Shown piece after piece: positions 40,741 to 49,522 of a stretch of 64,000 nucleotides of DNA. Source of the DNA: Ralstonia sp. 25mfcol4.1. Lineage in GTDB: Bacteria; Pseudomonadota; Gammaproteobacteria; Burkholderiales; Burkholderiaceae. Numbering within the stretch: position 1 is the first letter of the stretch; each line of letters starts with the position of its first letter. The notes beneath the pieces were generated by a model. It ran no database searches and had not been told where the DNA came from. It worked only from the letters and a program-made list of their open reading frames with translations. The stretch covers positions 1 to 64,000 of the forward strand of contig NZ_FNJO01000018.1 of the NCBI RefSeq assembly GCF_900104095.1, given 5' to 3'. The translations under genes and the position numbers were made by a program.

Positions 40741-42279
40741 TCATGCCACCTTGCGGATCACCGGCGGCTTCCACGAGCCATCGAGGATCGGCTGCTTACC
40801 CCAATAGGCGCGGATATAAAGCGAGAAGGCGCCGTTCGGTGCCGGCAGCCAGTTGGACTCACGCTCCGCGCCCGGCGATTTCGCACCCACATACAGCGTT
40901 AGTGATCCATCTGCGTTGCGCTTCAGCGTGGTGTTCTTCGTGCCGAGCGAGTAGCGCTTGAGGTTGTTCGGATGGAACAGGTGCTTGTCGTTGTACAGCG
41001 TCAGGGACCAGAAGCCGTTGACAGGTGGTTCCTGCCCGGCCGGGAAGACGATCTCGTAATTGCTGACGCCGGTCAGTGCCCCACCGGCACCGTCGAAGTC
41101 GGTATAGAAATATTGAGTCTCGGTGGGCCGGTTGTCGAACATGTTCGACTTGGCCGTGCCGGTACGGTCGAAGTAGTCGAATCCGGTCTGAGCGTTGTTG
41201 GTCGAGCGGTTCCAGCCATTGCCGGCGGGCAGGCCATTGCGGCGCCATTCGAAGAACGGCCCGATGGCGTCACGTTCGGTCTCGACCGCAGTCGAGACGA
41301 GCAGCTTCTTGATCTCCGCATCGCGGTTGGCGACTTCCATCAGCGAACGGAACTGCGCGTACAGCGCTTCCTCGCCAGGCAGCGGCGGCACGGTGTCCAG
41401 CACCTCTCCGAATTGGTCGAAGAACTTTTCCGGGATGACCCACTTGGTCTCGCCGGCGCTGGCACCGGCATCGGATTTGGGGCCGGGAATCTCCGGCGCC
41501 TTCGCCCAGTCGATGGTTTTCATGCGGCCGTCGAACTGCTTCAGCGGATAGAAGACGATCTGGTTGATGACCGGTTGGATTGCCTTGCGATCCTCTGCCG
41601 TATCGTTCATGAAGACGCGCGGAATAGCGTTGGCCAGCGACGTCGGGCAGCGGATCACTGCGTTGATGCCGGCGGGCTTGCTGCCTTTCCAATTGGGCCC
41701 CGCCAGCAGGTAGAATCCGGGCTTGGTCTTGTAAGGCTTGCCAACCTGGCCGAATTGGTTGGTTCGCGCGTCGTACAGCGCATAGACCCAGAACCGGTCG
41801 CCAAAGTTGGGCACCTGGGCCACTACTGGCTCTTCGTCCAAATGGAAAAATCCCAGCCCGTAGACCACGTCCTGATTTGGACACGTCACGAAGGTCTCGG
41901 CGGGATCGATGTAGTCGTGCAGCATGCCTACCTGCCCGCGCGGAGCTGCCGGCAACACGCCATTAAGCAGGCCTGGATGAGGTGCCTGGGTAATGCGCGC
42001 GAACCGGTTGAGCATATTGACCATCGGCCAGCCCCACACATAGGCCATGCGAGCGATGACCTGCGCATAGCCAGCGTGCATCGGCAAGCCGGTAGGCGGT
42101 TGTATTTCCTTTGAGGCAGGTGTTCCGGTCGAGCCGGCGTTCGCTTGGGCGCCGCCCTTCGATTCTGCAGCTCCTGCGGTCGCCGACATTGTCGACAGCG
42201 ACGCCAGGGTCAGTGGTGCCGTCCCGCCGAGTACGGCTAGTAGCCTGCGCGTGGTATCAACTTTGTCCGAGTTTGCCAT
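40741..42279 (-). CDS. Tat-exported DUF1254/DUF1214 protein
   Basis: A 512-residue DUF1254 protein, paralogue of the one at 39165. The N-terminus reads DTTRRLLAVLGGTAPLTLAS, a likely twin-arginine signal, where the neighbour has a plain Sec signal. It keeps the family segments (CPNQDVVYGLGFFHLDEEPVVAQVP; FWSLTLYNDKHLFHPN; SNWLPAPNGAFSLYIRAYWG). I chose the ATG at 42279 because GAGGCTGACG precedes it. Together with the neighbour, 55 bp downstream, it forms a two-gene operon. Confidence 0.9.
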   Translation of the reverse strand: MANSDKVDTTRRLLAVLGGTAPLTLASLSTMSATAGAAESKGGAQANAGSTGTPASKEIQPPTGLPMHAGYAQVIARMAYVWGWPMVNMLNRFARITQAPHPGLLNGVLPAAPRGQVGMLHDYIDPAETFVTCPNQDVVYGLGFFHLDEEPVVAQVPNFGDRFWVYALYDARTNQFGQVGKPYKTKPGFYLLAGPNWKGSKPAGINAVIRCPTSLANAIPRVFMNDTAEDRKAIQPVINQIVFYPLKQFDGRMKTIDWAKAPEIPGPKSDAGASAGETKWVIPEKFFDQFGEVLDTVPPLPGEEALYAQFRSLMEVANRDAEIKKLLVSTAVETERDAIGPFFEWRRNGLPAGNGWNRSTNNAQTGFDYFDRTGTAKSNMFDNRPTETQYFYTDFDGAGGALTGVSNYEIVFPAGQEPPVNGFWSLTLYNDKHLFHPNNLKRYSLGTKNTTLKRNADGSLTLYVGAKSPGAERESNWLPAPNGAFSLYIRAYWGKQPILDGSWKPPVIRKVA

Positions 42280-42629
42280 CGTCAGCCTCATCTATTAGGA
42301 GAGGGGCTGGGTGTGAAGACGTCAAAACATGCAGCCGCAGACTGTCATCTGCACACCCAGTCGAGCTTCTAATACTGCACAGATTGGCGAACGGCCAGAA
42401 GTAAAAGTTTCTTGCGCTAGATATGAACGATTCCACAGCGAGCGTCTTGGGTGGCCGAATCGTTCCGGCGTTGCCACTCAAAGGGAACCCGCGGCGTCTC
42501 CCTAGCGCTCCATCCATTCTGTTGTGTGAGATGTGCAGACCTAATTTAACCTTCATCTAATTCAGTGACGGCGCGGGGCCTCTATAGTGAATCTGCTTCG
42601 TGGGGGACTTAGTGCACCAAGGGGGAGCC
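42280..42629. other. Divergent intergenic region
   Basis: About 350 bases between the DUF1254 operon and a lipoprotein gene. No open frame, FNR box or repeat was recognised. Confidence 0.5.
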
Positions 42630-43346
42630 ATGCGGAAGTTCGCTTTGACTGTGATTCTGTCAACGCTTCTTGGCGCCTGTGGAGGGGATGGGGGTGACAA
42701 TACAATGGGTAGTAGCGGTGTCGTGTCCCCGCAGGATGTCTCGGTCCCATTACAGACCGCCGTGGCTAATGTGGTCATGGGGGGAATGTCCGTCAATTTT
42801 TCCATTTCTGGCACTGCGGACAACGTTGCTGTGACGGGGAATGGCACCTTGACCGATACCCCGGGAGTCACCACAACACTTAACGGCACCACGGTCGTCG
42901 AGACAACAGAAACCATGACCGACACGATTGTGCTGAACGGTACTTCTGAACAGGCAACGGAAACGATGGAAATCTTCAGGAACCCGGATACCTTCGCAGA
43001 AGTCAGCGAAGACCGGGGCGGTACGGTGGTCGACTTTCCCCCTTACACCTACCCGGCGTCGGTCAAGCCGGGCGACGGCGGCACGTTAGCAACCGGCAAG
43101 ATGTTTTCCGACAATACCCGTACAAACCAGACAGGCACCGTGGAGCTTTCCTATAGTGTCGACCCTGATACATCGTCGTCCGTATTGGTGACGCTAAAGG
43201 AAAAGGATTTTGACAGCAATAGCGTGCAGGCGGCTGAAGACGACCGTACGTTCGAGGTCGACACTAAGGGAAAACCAAAGCACGTCAAGGATAAGGTGAA
43301 GGGCAAGCACAACGGGCACCAGGTGGACATAGAAGACGACGACTGA
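42630..43346 (+). CDS. Thr/Asp-rich lipoprotein
   Basis: A 238-residue lipoprotein (lipobox LLGAC, then GGDGGDN). The mature part is rich in Thr, Val and Asp, with beta-strand repeats (TTTLNGTTVVETTETMTDTIVLNGTSEQATETM), and ends in a Lys/His/Asp tail (KGKHNGHQVDIEDDD). GGGGGAG precedes the ATG. It resembles no family I know and probably sits in the outer membrane. Confidence 0.7.
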   Translation: MRKFALTVILSTLLGACGGDGGDNTMGSSGVVSPQDVSVPLQTAVANVVMGGMSVNFSISGTADNVAVTGNGTLTDTPGVTTTLNGTTVVETTETMTDTIVLNGTSEQATETMEIFRNPDTFAEVSEDRGGTVVDFPPYTYPASVKPGDGGTLATGKMFSDNTRTNQTGTVELSYSVDPDTSSSVLVTLKEKDFDSNSVQAAEDDRTFEVDTKGKPKHVKDKVKGKHNGHQVDIEDDD

Positions 43347-43387
43347 AATTGCGAAGAAATTTCTAGCTCATCCACGCACGGCACGTG

Positions 43388-43612
43388 ATGAAACGACGAC
43401 TGTTTGAGGTCATCTGGTGGCTATCCGTCCTGTGGATTGGCTTGACGATCGGCTATTTCACTGCCGTTAACCTGGAAGCCGCCTACATTCCTGGCGAGGG
43501 GCTTGGTTTGGGACTTACTTTCGCATCTCCCGGATTGGTCGGCCTTGTCGTCTGCTACTTCGCCTACGGCACGGCTTGGCGCCCACCACGGCATGGCGAA
43601 CTGGACGGCTAA
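43388..43612 (+). CDS. Small two-pass membrane protein
   Basis: A 74-residue protein with two hydrophobic segments (IWWLSVLWIGLTIGYFTAV and GLVGLVVCYFAYGTAW) and a basic C-terminus. It starts 41 bp after the lipoprotein stop and is probably cotranscribed. No family is recognised. Confidence 0.65.
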   Translation: MKRRLFEVIWWLSVLWIGLTIGYFTAVNLEAAYIPGEGLGLGLTFASPGLVGLVVCYFAYGTAWRPPRHGELDG

Positions 43613-43851
43613 GGCACGCATCCACTGAGGTCGATACGCACGAGTCTGCGGCCCCTTCTCACCGGCGACCAAGTAGCTTGATCTGTGATGTCTCTTATCT
43701 TCGCGCAGCCGACGCTTGAACGTCTCGGTGAAGCCGCGCGCGGGCGGCTGTAGCTGGCCGTTCGGCGACCCTCATCCGCCCACGCCACACGATACATCGC
43801 ACCGCACAAAATGAGCTCGCGGAGACCCAAAAATCTTTGCAGATCAATGGT
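43613..43851. other. Boundary zone of the Tn3-type element
   Basis: About 240 bases between the small membrane gene and the recombinase gene. I searched for a GGGG-beginning terminal repeat matching the one at 48676-48713 and found none. Confidence 0.5.
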
Positions 43852-45438
43852 CTATTTTCGAGCGCCGAAAGCCTGCCGCATCTGCCGGGCGCGCTCAAGT
43901 TCATCGCCGTGCAGGTACATTGACGTCGTGGCAATCGACGCATGGCGTAGGTTGTCGCGCACGGCAGCGAGCTCGGCCCCGCGTGCCAGCGCATGGCTGG
44001 CGTGGCTGTGCCGCATCCAATGGGGCGTGGCGCGTCGGAGCTTCTCGGCGGCCACTGGGTGATCGGATTCGATGGTGTCAGCGGCCTGCATGAAGAACCG
44101 CCGCAGTACACGCCAAAGTTGATCGCCGGTAATGCCGATAGTGCCATCCTCGCCCAGACTGCCGACTAGGGGTGTCTTCGGGTTCCACCGGTCCCGACTG
44201 ACCGGCAGCCCACGCTGTGTCAGGTACTGGTCAAGCGCCATATACGCGAGCGGCGGCACGGATACCTTGCCAGGCTTGCCACCCTTGCCGACAACGTGCA
44301 GCCAGTGTTCATCGTGTCCATCGAGGCGGACATTGCCAAGGACGGCGCCGACCAGTTCGCTGGCGCGCAGGCCCGTGGCATAGCCGAAATCGAGCAGGAA
44401 TCGTAGGCGCTGCGCCGCCGGCTCGGACCAGCCGTAGGACCACTCCAAGCCATCGGCAATGGCGCGCAGCAGCAGCCATTCGCCCTCGGTAAAACCTCGC
44501 GCCGTATCCAGCGCGGGCCGCGAGGCATGCCCTCGGACCTTGACGCCAGCAAACGGGTTGGCCAGCACATAGCGCTGCTCGATGAGCCAGCGGAACAGGG
44601 CCGAGAGCACCGTGAGCGCATAGGCAGCCGAGCGCGCCGACAGGCCGCCCGAGAACGGGCGCCACTCCACCGAGTCGCGTGGTCGTGGTGGCCCGACCCA
44701 GCGCTCACGCGGGGTTGGGCGCCGCACGAAGGCGCGGTAGGCGATGGCATCATCGGTCGTCAGCGATGAGAGCGCCCGGCCGCGTTCAACGATTGCCCAG
44801 AGAATCAGCCGCTCGGCTTCCTTGCGATAGGCGCGCTGCGTGGCAGCTGTCTCGTGCAGAGATAGCCAGGCCTGCACCGCCTCGTAGTCGTTCGTTGCGT
44901 TCAGCGTGCAGGCCTCGCGCGGGGCGCGGAACCTGCCCTGCGAGCCATCGACTTCGTTCGGCAGATGCAACTGCTCCCACGGCACGATGCCGCGGGGCTC
45001 GGTGACCGCAATGAGGGCCCGAGCGCGCTCGGTCAGGTGCGGGTGCGCGGCGAAAAAGGCTTCGACCTGTCGGGCGCCGGTCATGCCGAGCCCCTCGATG
45101 GCTTTCCACCAGCCGCGCCGGCGCGGAATCCGGACAGTCAGATCCGAGAGAGTGCGGATGCCGTGCGCTTGCAGGGCCGTGACGGTCCTGGGCGTCAGCC
45201 ATTGGTCGATGTCGTCACTGATCTGGGGCTGCGGAACTGGAAGCGTGGGCAGTAGCTTGATGGCTCGATCGACAGCGCGGGCGCGCTCATGCCGTTCTTC
45301 TGGGGCGTGCTGGAACAATTCGGCCAGATCTGGCCGATGGCGGCTACTGGCGAAGTCGATGAGCTGCCGAAGGACGTGCCCCAGCATGCCGCGCGCGGAC
45401 TGACCGGCTACCTTGCGTGCTGCCAGATAGTGCTCCAC
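43852..45438 (-). CDS. Tyrosine recombinase with extended N-terminal domain, possibly truncated
   Basis: A site-specific recombinase of at least 528 residues, of the large DUF3701-type class. The catalytic residues are in the C-terminal half: Arg in GLRASELVGA, then HWMRHSHASHAL, and the Tyr in SMYLHGDEL. The N-terminal half has two helix-hairpin-like parts (ALQAHGIRTLSDLTVRIP). The frame continues upstream without a start to a TGA at 45502-45504, and that stretch still looks coding (PRLPPLPAGLSSRAAVEHYL), so either it begins at GTG 45438 or the 5' end has been lost. It is probably the resolvase of the Tn3 element. Confidence 0.8.
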   Translation of the reverse strand: MEHYLAARKVAGQSARGMLGHVLRQLIDFASSRHRPDLAELFQHAPEERHERARAVDRAIKLLPTLPVPQPQISDDIDQWLTPRTVTALQAHGIRTLSDLTVRIPRRRGWWKAIEGLGMTGARQVEAFFAAHPHLTERARALIAVTEPRGIVPWEQLHLPNEVDGSQGRFRAPREACTLNATNDYEAVQAWLSLHETAATQRAYRKEAERLILWAIVERGRALSSLTTDDAIAYRAFVRRPTPRERWVGPPRPRDSVEWRPFSGGLSARSAAYALTVLSALFRWLIEQRYVLANPFAGVKVRGHASRPALDTARGFTEGEWLLLRAIADGLEWSYGWSEPAAQRLRFLLDFGYATGLRASELVGAVLGNVRLDGHDEHWLHVVGKGGKPGKVSVPPLAYMALDQYLTQRGLPVSRDRWNPKTPLVGSLGEDGTIGITGDQLWRVLRRFFMQAADTIESDHPVAAEKLRRATPHWMRHSHASHALARGAELAAVRDNLRHASIATTSMYLHGDELERARQMRQAFGARK

Positions 45439-45512
45439 AGCGGCACGGGAACTGAGCCCTGCTGGCAGTGGCGGAAGCCGAGGCCATGGTCTGGTCCGTT
45501 CTCAGCAGTGTA

Positions 45513-45645
45513 GGTTATCTATCAAAAAGCATGCATTGTGATAATAACGATTATCTCGATAGTACGATATAGACTGCACATTTTTTCCTGAAACTTGCCT
45601 CGGAAATCGGCGTGCCGCCCGCTGAAATCCGATTCATCGAGGAGT
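45513..45645. other. AT-rich putative recombination site
   Basis: Between the divergent recombinase and transposase genes, an AT-rich stretch of about 75 bp stands out. It holds the inverted repeat GATAAT-AACG-ATTATC (45540-45555) flanked by further inverted pieces (CTATC, GATAG). This is where a Tn3 element with a tyrosine recombinase would keep its resolution site. Confidence 0.5.
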
Positions 45646-45648
45646 GGC

Positions 45649-45745
45649 ATGCCACGCCGCACTGTACTCCGTTTCGTTGAATGTGTAGTGGCGAATGAGC
45701 TCGTCCTCGCTTTCCGGGAATGCGAGCAGGGTTTCCCGCTCAATG
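45649..45745. repeat. Scrambled/inverted 5' end of the transposase gene
   Basis: On the plus strand, 45649-45669 reads MPRRTVL, the usual start of Tn21-type transposases. The next residues expected, SAIERETLLAFPESEDELIR then HYTFNET, are instead encoded on the minus strand between about 45745 and 45667. A 12-bp palindrome GTGGCATGCCAC (45644-45655) covers the ATG. The downstream transposase frame is offset from the MPRRTVL frame. Confidence 0.65.
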
Positions 45746-48661
45746 GCGGAAAGCTTCCCCGATGCCGATTCGCTGGCCGCACTTCGCGGCTGGTATGACC
45801 TTGCGCTGATCCGGCAGCGGCGCGGCGCTGAAAACCGGCTGGGGTTCGCCGTGCAACTCTGCTACATGCGCTATCCCGGCGTCATGTTGCCGGCCAATGA
45901 GGATCCTCCCTCGGCATTGCTCGACATGGTGGCGCGTCAACTTCGCATTGCGCCATCGCATTGGGCGGACTACGGGCGGCGAGATAAAACCCGAAGAGAG
46001 CACCAGGCTGAACTGCAAGCCGTGCTTCAGATGCGTGCGTTCACGATGGTCGACTATCGCATAGCAGTCCAGGCACTCGTCGAGCTCGCGCAGCAAACCG
46101 ACAAGGGAATTATCGTGGCCAAGGCACTGCTAGATTCCCTGAGGCAGCAAGCCCTGTTGCTGCCTGGCGTCAACGTCATTGAACGCATCTGTGCGGAAGC
46201 CGTAACGCGAGCAACCCGCCGCATATACCAGGCTTTGACCGAACCGCTCACGGACCACCACCGACAGCAACTGGATCAACTTCTGCAGCGCCGGCCTGAT
46301 GGGCGCCTGACCTGGCTTGCCTGGCTGCGATTACCTCCCGGCAAGGCGAGTTCGCGCCAGATGCTACAGCATATCAGTCGCTTGAAGATGCTACGAGCTA
46401 TCGGCCTGCCAGATGGGATCGAACGGCTGGTTCACCAGAACCGGCTGCTCAAGATTGCCCGCGAGGGTGCCCAGATGACACCCTATGACCTCGCGAAATT
46501 TGAACAACAACGCCGTCACGCAACGCTGACGGCGATCGTTGTCGAGGCTCGTGCAACGGTGACCGACGAAATCGTCGATCTCCATGACCGCATCATTGGG
46601 CGGCTGTTCAATCTGGCAAAGAAGAAGCACCGCGAGCAATTTCACTTGTCAGGCAAGGCGATCAATGACAAGGTCCACCAGTACTCAAAGATCGGCCGCG
46701 CCCTCCTGAAGGCCAAAGAGAGCGGCGTCGACCCGTTCGAGGCGATCGAGACCGTGATGCCATGGCACGTGTTCATGAAGAGCGTCTCGGAGGCCGAGCA
46801 GCTAGCGCAGCCAGAGACCTTCGATTTCCTGCATCTGGTTGGTGACTACTTTTCCACACTGCGTCGCTATGTGCCGGAGTTCCTCGATATACTGAAACTG
46901 CGTGCGGCACCAGCAGCCAAGGACTTGCTGACGGCCATCGAAGCAATCCGGACCATGAATGCCAACGACGCTCGCAAGGTCCCGGCCGACGTTCCGACCT
47001 CCTTTATCAAGAAACGGTGGGAGCCTCTGGTACAGACCAAGAACGGTATCGACAGACGGTTCTATGAAATGTGCGCGCTGTCCGAGCTGCGGAACCGCTT
47101 GCGTTCTGGCGACATCTGGGTTGAGGGATCGAGGCAATTCAAGGACTTCGAGGAGTATCTGCTGCCCACCGAGAAGTTCGGTGCGCTCCGGGAGAGCCGC
47201 TTGCTGCCGCTGCCCATAACCACCGATTGTGACCGTTTTCTGGAAGAGCGGCGCCGGCTACTGGAGATGAAGCTAACCACCGCCAACCGATTGGCCGCCG
47301 CAAAGAAGCTGCCGGACGCGATCATCACCGAAACTGGCTTGAAGATCTCGCCTCTCGACGCCTCTGTCCCGATGGAGGCCCAGACCTTGATCGACCAGAC
47401 GTCCATCATGTTACCGCGCGTCAAGATTACCGAACTCCTCATGGAGGTTGATGCGTGGACCGGATTCACTCGTCATTTCACGCACCTGAAAACCGACGAG
47501 CCAGCCTCCGACAAGACGTTGCTGCTGACGACGATTCTTGCAGACGCCATCAATCTCGGGTTGACGAAGATGGCAGATTCCTGCCCCGGCACGACCTATG
47601 CCAAGCTCGCGTGGTTACAGGCCTGGCATATTCGGGACGACACATATTCGCAAAGCCTGGCGGAGCTGATCAACGCACAGTCGGCGCATTCATTTGCCGC
47701 GCATTGGGGGGATGGAACCACCTCATCCTCGGACGGTCAGCGTTTCAAGGCCGGCGGGCGGGCGGAGAGCACCGGGCACGTCAATCCGAAGTACGGCTCC
47801 GAGCCCGGCCGTATGATCTACACGCATATTTCCGACCAGTATGGTCCTTTTCACAGCAAGCTGGTGAACGTAGGCGTTCGTGATTCCACCTATGTACTCG
47901 ACGGCCTGCTTCATCACGAGTCGGATCTACGAATCACGGAGCATTACACGGATACCAATGGGTTCACCGACCACGTCTTTGCCCTGATGCATCTGCTTGG
48001 ATTTCGATTCGCGCCGCGTATTCGCGATCTCGCGGAAACGAAGCTGTATATCCCTGGTAGCCCAGATGACTATCCGGCCTTGGCGCCGATGATCGGCGGA
48101 ACGTACAGGGAAAACCTAATCCGGTCTCACTGGGACGAGATTCTCCGCCTTGCCACGTCGATCAGACAAGGCACTGTTACTGCCTCACTGATGCTCCGCA
48201 AGCTTGGCAGCTATCCTCGGCAGAACGGTTTGGCCGTTGCCCTTCGCGAGTTGGGGCGCATCGAGCGGACATTGTTCACGCTGGATTGGCTCCAGGACCT
48301 AGAATTGCGCCGTCGCACGCATGCCGGCCTGAACAAGGGGGAGGCCCGCAACGCCCTCGCGCGATCCATCTTCTTTTACCGGCTCGGCGAAATTCGTGAT
48401 CGTAGCTTCGAGCAGCAACGCTACCGCGCCAGCGGGCTGAACCTGGGGACCGCGGCGATTGTCCTCTGGAACACTGTCTATCTCGAACGCGCTGTCCAAG
48501 CCATGAGCGATCGCGGGCTGCCGCCCGACCCCGGGCTGTATTCCTATTTGTCGCCCCTGGGGTGGGAGCACATTAACTTGACTGGCGACTACGTATGGCG
48601 TATGAGCCACAAACCAGGGGCCGGAAAATTCCGCCCCTTGCGGCGCCTGGCGGACCGCTAA
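45695..48661 (+). CDS. tnpA: Tn3-family transposase
   Basis: A 988-residue transposase of the Tn3 family, Tn21-like branch, from the region GAENRLGFAVQLCYMRYPG onward. The DDE residues lie in the C-terminal half (VDAWTGFTRHFTHL; YGPFHSKLVNV; LNKGEARNALARSIFFYRLGEI). It cuts and joins transposon ends in replicative transposition. The first 35 residues are not those of relatives, because the usual N-terminus is scrambled (see 45649-45745), so the true start is uncertain and activity may be impaired. No upstream resolvase of the serine type is present; a tyrosine recombinase is divergent. Confidence 0.9.
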   Translation: MSSSSLSGNASRVSRSMAESFPDADSLAALRGWYDLALIRQRRGAENRLGFAVQLCYMRYPGVMLPANEDPPSALLDMVARQLRIAPSHWADYGRRDKTRREHQAELQAVLQMRAFTMVDYRIAVQALVELAQQTDKGIIVAKALLDSLRQQALLLPGVNVIERICAEAVTRATRRIYQALTEPLTDHHRQQLDQLLQRRPDGRLTWLAWLRLPPGKASSRQMLQHISRLKMLRAIGLPDGIERLVHQNRLLKIAREGAQMTPYDLAKFEQQRRHATLTAIVVEARATVTDEIVDLHDRIIGRLFNLAKKKHREQFHLSGKAINDKVHQYSKIGRALLKAKESGVDPFEAIETVMPWHVFMKSVSEAEQLAQPETFDFLHLVGDYFSTLRRYVPEFLDILKLRAAPAAKDLLTAIEAIRTMNANDARKVPADVPTSFIKKRWEPLVQTKNGIDRRFYEMCALSELRNRLRSGDIWVEGSRQFKDFEEYLLPTEKFGALRESRLLPLPITTDCDRFLEERRRLLEMKLTTANRLAAAKKLPDAIITETGLKISPLDASVPMEAQTLIDQTSIMLPRVKITELLMEVDAWTGFTRHFTHLKTDEPASDKTLLLTTILADAINLGLTKMADSCPGTTYAKLAWLQAWHIRDDTYSQSLAELINAQSAHSFAAHWGDGTTSSSDGQRFKAGGRAESTGHVNPKYGSEPGRMIYTHISDQYGPFHSKLVNVGVRDSTYVLDGLLHHESDLRITEHYTDTNGFTDHVFALMHLLGFRFAPRIRDLAETKLYIPGSPDDYPALAPMIGGTYRENLIRSHWDEILRLATSIRQGTVTASLMLRKLGSYPRQNGLAVALRELGRIERTLFTLDWLQDLELRRRTHAGLNKGEARNALARSIFFYRLGEIRDRSFEQQRYRASGLNLGTAAIVLWNTVYLERAVQAMSDRGLPPDPGLYSYLSPLGWEHINLTGDYVWRMSHKPGAGKFRPLRRLADR

Positions 48662-48675
48662 CTCGCGAGCGAGGT

Positions 48676-48713
48676 CTTAGAGGGCAATATTTTCCGAATT
48701 CTGAAGTGGCCCC
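48676..48713. repeat. Right terminal inverted repeat of the Tn3-type element
   Basis: Read inward on the minus strand it begins GGGGCCACTTCAGAATTCGG and continues with GAAAATATTG. It matches the 38-bp Tn21/Tn501 end (GGGGTCGTCTCAGAAAACGG, then GAAAATAAAG) at most positions. The flanking bases TACTT (48714-48718) would be one copy of a 5-bp target duplication. Confidence 0.75.
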
Positions 48714-48754
48714 TACTTCCTTGCCGAACGATGCCGTTGGCGGTTTTTGTCGAA

Positions 48755-49279
48755 TTAGTGCCGGAACGATGGCGGGGGTACGAACATGGTCGGTGGTCCC
48801 ACCACTTCGCCCTCTACAACGTCGATACTCTGCATGAGGGTCTCGGCTAGCAGGTGCGCGTACGGTTGTGTGGTGCCGACGTTAAAAACCAGGCGCCCCG
48901 TCACCCAGGTAGCTTTGACCGAACCGGCAGCGTAGGGAAAAACGGCGGCCTTGACATCGGGGCCCATGCCACATGGCCCCACGGTAAGCCTGGTCAGGTA
49001 CAGGGCGCCGTCGCGCACCTCCCACGTGCCGTGATACCCGCGCCACAGGGCGGAGCAATTTCCACGAGCGGCTTGAAGCTGATCGCGCAACGCGCCAGCA
49101 CCGGGACGATCGCTACGAAGGATCGGTTCGAACGGTCGAGCATGCGTCAAGCCATGGGTCTGGCCATCAATGACAAGGTAATCGGGCATCTGCCCCGTTG
49201 CGCCGGCCTTCAGCGGGCAAACCATGACAGCGCAGGCCGCAACGGCGCACAGAATCGGACGAGTGAGGGTAACGAGCAT
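48755..49279 (-). CDS. Exported hypothetical protein
   Basis: A 174-residue protein. The start at 49279 gives MLVTLTRPILCAVAACAVMVCPLKAGATGQ, a signal peptide cleaved near AGATG. The mature part has two cysteines (RGNCSALWRGYHGTWEV and TVGPCGMG) and a beta-rich pattern, ending in a proline-rich tail (GPPTMFVPPPSF). No family is known to me. It is divergent from the beta-propeller lipoprotein. Confidence 0.68.
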   Translation of the reverse strand: MLVTLTRPILCAVAACAVMVCPLKAGATGQMPDYLVIDGQTHGLTHARPFEPILRSDRPGAGALRDQLQAARGNCSALWRGYHGTWEVRDGALYLTRLTVGPCGMGPDVKAAVFPYAAGSVKATWVTGRLVFNVGTTQPYAHLLAETLMQSIDVVEGEVVGPPTMFVPPPSFRH

Positions 49280-49522
49280 CGATAGATTATTGAGTGAAGG
49301 GGCCTCGATCGTGCTGTGCTGGAGTGCTGCGCGCACCCGTCAGGCGACGAGCGTCGGCATTGGCCGACAAACGTGGTGATATGGCTTGCATGGGTCTACC
49401 CCTTGTTGATCCGCCATGGGCGGATGTCTGTCGTCAATTGCGGGGTGTTGGTCAGAACGTCGGTGCTTTCCATATGCTTCGCCTCCAGACTTGCTGCCAT
49501 CAACCACCTGATGGAGGTCAGC

